This document shows, piece after piece, positions 59,462-64,000 of a stretch of 64,000 nucleotides of DNA. This DNA comes from Stenopsyche tienmushanensis (taxonomy: Eukaryota; Arthropoda; Insecta; Trichoptera; Stenopsychidae), in contig WACJ01000114.1 of the NCBI GenBank assembly GCA_008973525.1, forward strand, positions 868,001 through 932,000, given 5' to 3'. A program made the translations under genes and the position numbers. Every line of letters begins with the position of its first letter. Within the stretch, counting starts at the first letter, position 1. The notes under the pieces were generated by a model that was not told where the DNA came from, ran no database searches, and was given only the letters and a program-made list of their open reading frames with translations.

Positions 59462-61542
59462 AATCATTAATTTTAGATAAGATTCACATGACTTAAATTG
59501 TATTTATTGCATCACTCATGATGGCTCTGCATTCGGTAAAATTTAGCCTTAAAAATATGTATTATTAAAGTGAACAAAAATTGTCAGCACGGATTTAAGA
59601 TATATTCACATTGTTAGTTATGAGATTCAATTTGAAAGATGACATTTTGAGCCAAAAACCTGTTGCCAATGATAAAAGCGACATACACACATTAGCATAA
59701 TATAAAAACAAGCAATCATTATCGTATAATTTATTTTTTAAAGTAAACTATACACATAAATTTTATAGTTTAAAAAACAAATAGTGGATCGTTTATAATT
59801 TTATGAAAATATAGAAAATACTGCAATAAATACACCCATGCAAAAACAAGTGCGTATTTCCCAAGTGTAATTTAACAATATTTCCATTCGATTTTTAAAT
59901 AAATACACAATAAATAAGCATACATAACTGTACATTTTTAACTATATAAAAATATATAGAAAAATTTATTTTGAACGTATTTGTGCAAAAGTCCTGCTTA
60001 TATACTTGATTAAAAATTATATTTTAGAAATTAAAAATTATTAGATTATATTTTACAACTATACTTACAAGTTTAAAAAAAAAAACAATATATTAACGGT
60101 AAAAACTACTCCATGAAAAATACCAATACACATAGAATTGAGACCATTTGCATCAAAACATAGCATTAGACGGACCCGTTGAATCGAAAACAGGTTGACC
60201 ATATTGCGGACATGAAAAATAAGCACACCAATTAGGCTAGCAATGTCGGGGTTTTAGGCTAAAATAAAATAATTTGTTATCCGACTTATGACTACACGAT
60301 TATGTATTTTTTTGTAATATTTCAACAAATAAAAACTGAGCAAAAATTAAGATCTTAAAATAGAGAATATGATGAATGATACTTGATCAAATCAAAATAC
60401 TTAAGAACTAATACCCATATTATTTCCAAAAGAACAGCATTATAATTCTAAAAAATATGCATTATCTTGAGAAAATGTGTTCAAATTATATATATTTTAT
60501 ATGCGTATTTGGAATATTTAATAGTGGTTTTGTTCATTTTTATTAATTATCACAAATTAGCTAATGGTACAAAGGGTGCAATAAAATAAACTAAATATTA
60601 TCATTTAATGCTAATGGAGTTTCTAGTATAATTAATATTGAAGATGAAGATTGTTTTTGATTAAATATATAGGATCGTGAAGACTCATTGTGACCCTCAT
60701 CTCAATGAAGTTTCATATTCATTCATGCAATTTTTTAAACCAGTGTCATAAGTCTGGGTTTCGCTTACAAGAGTGCAAATTATTTTGCCCGTCTACTCTT
60801 TTATACACAAGAGTTTAAGATGAATCGGTATTTCCGTGTAATCTAATTGTTACATACTTTCGGAATTTTATCTATAGAAGGGATTGCCATTTAAAAATGA
60901 GTTATTAAAATTCAGATTACATCAAGATTAATCCCTACATCGTTAATATAAAATATAGTCATTATAATATTTAACAAAAAATAATTACTTTGGTTAAAAA
61001 TAATCTCAAAATAATTGCATGTTTTGTATATTATTGTAATACGGGAATGTAACCGATGGTCGGTATAAGCAATAATCGCAACTATTAATTTTTCTTTAAT
61101 TTTTGAGCAGTTTCTAGTTAAATGAGGTCTCTTGGTTTTTTGGTATAAATATAAACTGCAATTTTTTAAAATCAAATATCAACCTTTCTTCAGTTTTTAC
61201 TGTATATATGAAGTTTATTTATTCTGAATGACCGATCACTGCAAACTCCAACTAATTACTTTCATATCTTTGGTTAAATATTTTTTATTTTAAATTAGTG
61301 CCATACCAAATTTGAAATGATCATGATTTTATGTGGCAACCAACAAATTAGCCTCAACAAGCCGCTTATGAAAATAAATTAGTAAAGCAAACTTAAACTA
61401 ATTTGATTTCAATATAGAAATTGAGATCCATCTTCAACAAAGACTTAAAATTTTAATACAATTCTTCAAGATACATATTAAATTCATATTTATAACATTT
61501 ATTTTTTGATAAAAACATCATTATTATCAAAGTTTTTCGTCC
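59462..61542. other. AT-rich, no gene seen
   Basis: Over 2 kb with many homopolymer runs and no frame above 90 codons; no repeat partner recognised in the window. Confidence 0.5.
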
Positions 61543-61546
61543 TTAA

Positions 61547-62546
61547 CACATTGATCGCTCAGCAATTTTTTAGTGTATTTCCTAACTAAATGATAAATGA
61601 GCGACTGTTATTCGAATTTTAAAAATACACAATAAAATGATGAAAGAGAATTCAAGGAAAATCATTTAGATGAGATTGTATTTTTTATTTTAAAATAGAT
61701 AGACAATTTTGATCACCACTGCATGTGATGCGACAACTCGAGCGGTGTCTCTCGGGCACCACTTGGATCGATGCGATAAATTGAGCGATGACGGTGTTTA
61801 TTTAGGTTTGACCTAACGAATATCGCTTCACAAGTCTACTCCTGGCCTTTTGTGGATCATGTTATGAGGTGTCGAGTGACACAATGTATTATATGGCTAC
61901 GAAGATGTAAGTTCGAGCTCAACTTTCTTGGCAATCAGAATATTTCTCTCAAAGTTACTGAGCCCAATAAGCATGGAACACAATGAAAAAATTACTTCTA
62001 GTGAAGCGATAACGAACGAAATTTCATCTCTCCATAGCCAGCTTGTCCATGGGAACGAAGACGGTAGTGATGAAGATAGCGACGATGTTAAAGGTGTAAG
62101 ACGAAAAATCCGCACAAGAATACCGTTTGTATCTGGTGAAAGACAACCTAGCACAGCTTTAACTTCGCAGAGCAGTTCTGAAGGCATCCGACTAAATGGG
62201 AAGCTGTATGTTATTTTTATTGGACGAAAAGAGGGATTGCAATGTTTGTTCCCACAAAACCAGGACTGGTCAAAGGCGACAAACTGTGTGCCAAGCCAAG
62301 AATGCACCTTGCAGATTGTTTTATAAAATACCATAAGAAGCAAAAATATAGAATGTAATGTTTAACAAATATTCTTCAACGAACTATGAAAACATGTATT
62401 ATGTTAAAATATGCAAGTTTAAAGTGTTTTATTTTTTCTAAAATTATTTTAAGTTAACTGTAAAGAGCACATTAAATAAGCGAGAACGGCTGACTGCTCT
62501 CGAGTTGCTGGTTCGCCCGAGCAAAAAGAGCCTCGAGTGCAAAGGG
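61547..62546 (+). mobile_element. piggyBac deletion derivative, 1000 bp
   Basis: Exactly between TTAA at 61543-61546 and 62547-62550. The right end read inward is CCCTTTGCACTCGAGG, the left end CACATTGATCGCTCAG, similar but diverged. Inside lie an acidic N-terminal coding region and, in another frame, a C-terminal coding piece, as if the catalytic middle had been deleted. Confidence 0.7.
61928..62358 (+). pseudogene. piggyBac transposase ends without catalytic core
   Basis: From Met at 61976 the frame reads SEAITNEISSLHSQLV, an acidic run (GNEDGSDEDSDD), then basic and Ser/Thr-rich sequence, like the N-terminus of piggyBac-type transposases. From about 62240 another frame gives KPGLVKGDKLCAKPRMHLAD and then CFIKYHKKQKYRM before a stop, resembling the C-terminal Cys/His region (C......CF..YH). 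The DDD core that should lie between is absent. Whether the remaining 132-codon frame is expressed is unknown. Confidence 0.55.
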
Positions 62547-63007
62547 TTAATGTATTATCTGTATTTTATAATGTATTTTTTTTTTGTAAAATTTAATTAG
62601 AGGGTTTGAAGCATGATATAAATTATATTTTAAATTCAATACAAGGCCTAAGAAGATGCTCAAAAACATTGCAGTAGTTTACAGAGAACAAGGTCTTTCA
62701 TGCTACAAATTTATTTATCCATCGAAGATGACTCTCACTCAGGGCATCTTCAGGATGTGACTCGTGTGAAGAAATGTGCCAAAAATTTGAACGCTTAATT
62801 TAAACAAAAAGATGAATGAAATAATCCCAAATAGCAGAAAGTATAAGCATCTCAGTAGAAACAGTGTAGGGAATGATTCATAAATAACTAGATATATCTG
62901 AGATTTATGGAAGATGGATACCAAAATGTTCGATATCTTTAAAAAAAAAACAACGAAATTAATGTCGTGTGCGGAATGTATATGTATTGAGAATGCCATT
63001 TTAAAGA

Positions 63008-63416
63008 TATCATCATCATAGTGCAGCCACAAATAGTCCACTGCAGAACTATGGGCCTCTTCAATATCCATTCGCAGGAAGGGGTTACATCCATCACGTC
63101 TGTATCATACATTCACCTCCTAATTCGCTCGATATTGAAGGTAGCATCACCTCCGAGTTTCATTTAGAACGCTCATCCAGCGGGTCTTCTGAATGAACAT
63201 ATTGACAAACACTTTCGCGACCGTCTCGATAGGGAGTATGCACGGTTTGTAAAGACCGAGTAGTTTTCTTCTGAAGACAGTGGAAAACTACTCTTGACGA
63301 CCTTTTTGATTCTACTGGAAAGGGCTTTCTGGAGTGCAAAGAGTCCAGTCCCTCCTTTCCTCGCTAGTGCGTTGCCGGGTTAGGTTAAAGACATGTGACG
63401 CTTGAGTGCATCTCAT
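63008..63416 (-). mobile_element. 5'-truncated retroelement S, 409 bp
   Basis: Minus-strand copy with the perfect 10-bp duplication ATTTTAAAGA (62998-63007 and 63417-63426). It is very close to the 58879 copy, so it is fairly young. Confidence 0.88.
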
Positions 63417-63426
63417 ATTTTAAAGA

Positions 63427-64000
63427 CGTAATAGACATAATTTTAGATAATTGTTTTGAATATGTATCCAATGCACTAAAAAGATGATCTTATCGTACAG
63501 GATGTAGCAAGGAAACAACTTTGTTATAAAAATGAATAATATAAACAAAATAGGAGATATCAGTTTAATTAAGCGAATGTCACTGGAAATTGTCATCTTT
63601 TTTCGGATCAGCCCCTAAAGAAACACCATCACATGCCACTCAACGATAACACCTTAAATATGGGGAAACTTTTCATATGTTTGCCCATAGTTTTTGGTGA
63701 CTGTGTATTGGGAATATAATTTTAAAAAATAATTTCAACAAATTCTTATAAGACAAGTAATAGAAAAAAATGTGAAAAAGCATGGTACAATTCTTAAAAA
63801 TATGCTTCCCATATGTGTGAGTGGAAAAACTAAGAGACATAGCAAAATTTGAAAAAACAATATACAAATGCATGTAAATTGATACTATTTGATAAATATA
63901 CGACGATAGTAAATAGAATATTAAAATAATCAATAAAATTAATAAAATCTTTAAAAAAAATATATTTTATAATTATATGCTTCAAATTAAAATAAGAAAA
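63427..64000. other. AT-rich, no gene seen
   Basis: Continues to the window end; one 86-codon minus-strand frame looks like low-complexity hydrophobic noise. Confidence 0.45.

Noticed and set aside
61897..62343. 148-codon minus-strand frame
   Set aside because: Antisense of the piggyBac remnant; the plus frame has the acidic N-terminus expected for the family.
1..64000. CRISPR arrays, bacterial operons, tRNA or rRNA genes
   Set aside because: No regularly spaced repeats, no cloverleaf I could confirm, no rRNA similarity; intron-exon genes show a eukaryotic genome. A tRNA search program would be needed to exclude tRNA genes fully.

Overview
This is a eukaryotic, almost certainly insect, window. 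It is strongly AT-rich, most of its length is non-coding, and its genes are split by introns with GT-AG ends. It is full of decayed DNA transposons (mariner, piggyBac, Tigger/pogo-like, hAT-like) and non-LTR retrotransposon pieces. The three host genes are insect-type and all lie on the minus strand. The insect order cannot be settled from the sequence alone.

Host genes. Two paralogous CD36-family receptor genes lie head to tail. Their N-terminal region and CLKKG-type cysteine motif look most like sensory neuron membrane proteins (SNMP). Gene B (54176 to 24383, 9 exons, 497 aa) is upstream and gene A (21278 to 12916, 9 exons, 510 aa) follows 3.1 kb downstream. Both could be assembled exon by exon with matching phases, and four internal exons have identical lengths in the two genes (158, 246, 119 and 126 bp), so they arose by duplication. 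Gene A covers 8.4 kb, while gene B has been inflated to about 30 kb by transposon-filled introns. A single-exon c-type lysozyme gene (32179 to 31013) sits inside the 12.4 kb intron 6 of gene B, on the same strand. It has all eight cysteines and both catalytic acids, plus an unusual tail of about 240 residues rich in Thr, Ser, Pro and Lys.

Mobile DNA, left to right. 1-12500 (downstream of gene A): a hAT-like fossil, LINE scraps, a mariner fossil joined to a dispersed hairpin repeat, a pogo/Tigger-like transposase end with a minisatellite grown from a terminal motif, a piggyBac fragment and a Tigger-like non-autonomous element. 12900-24400: gene A with small repeats, and an R1-clade retrotransposon fragment between the two genes. 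24400-54200: gene B, whose introns hold the lysozyme, an 813-bp mariner deletion copy, a 2573-bp piggyBac with intact ends but a broken transposase, and a Tigger-like element interrupted by a 1583-bp retroelement. 54200-64000: no host gene seen; more copies of the hairpin repeat and retroelement tails, and a 1000-bp piggyBac deletion derivative bounded by TTAA.

The strongest observations are the nested same-strand lysozyme with its odd tail, the retroelement family whose four insertions can be delimited to the base by target-site duplications, and the many precisely bounded transposon derivatives. I found no clear sign of an entirely new molecular system. The lysozyme tail and a few GC-richer unexplained blocks are the best candidates for novelty.
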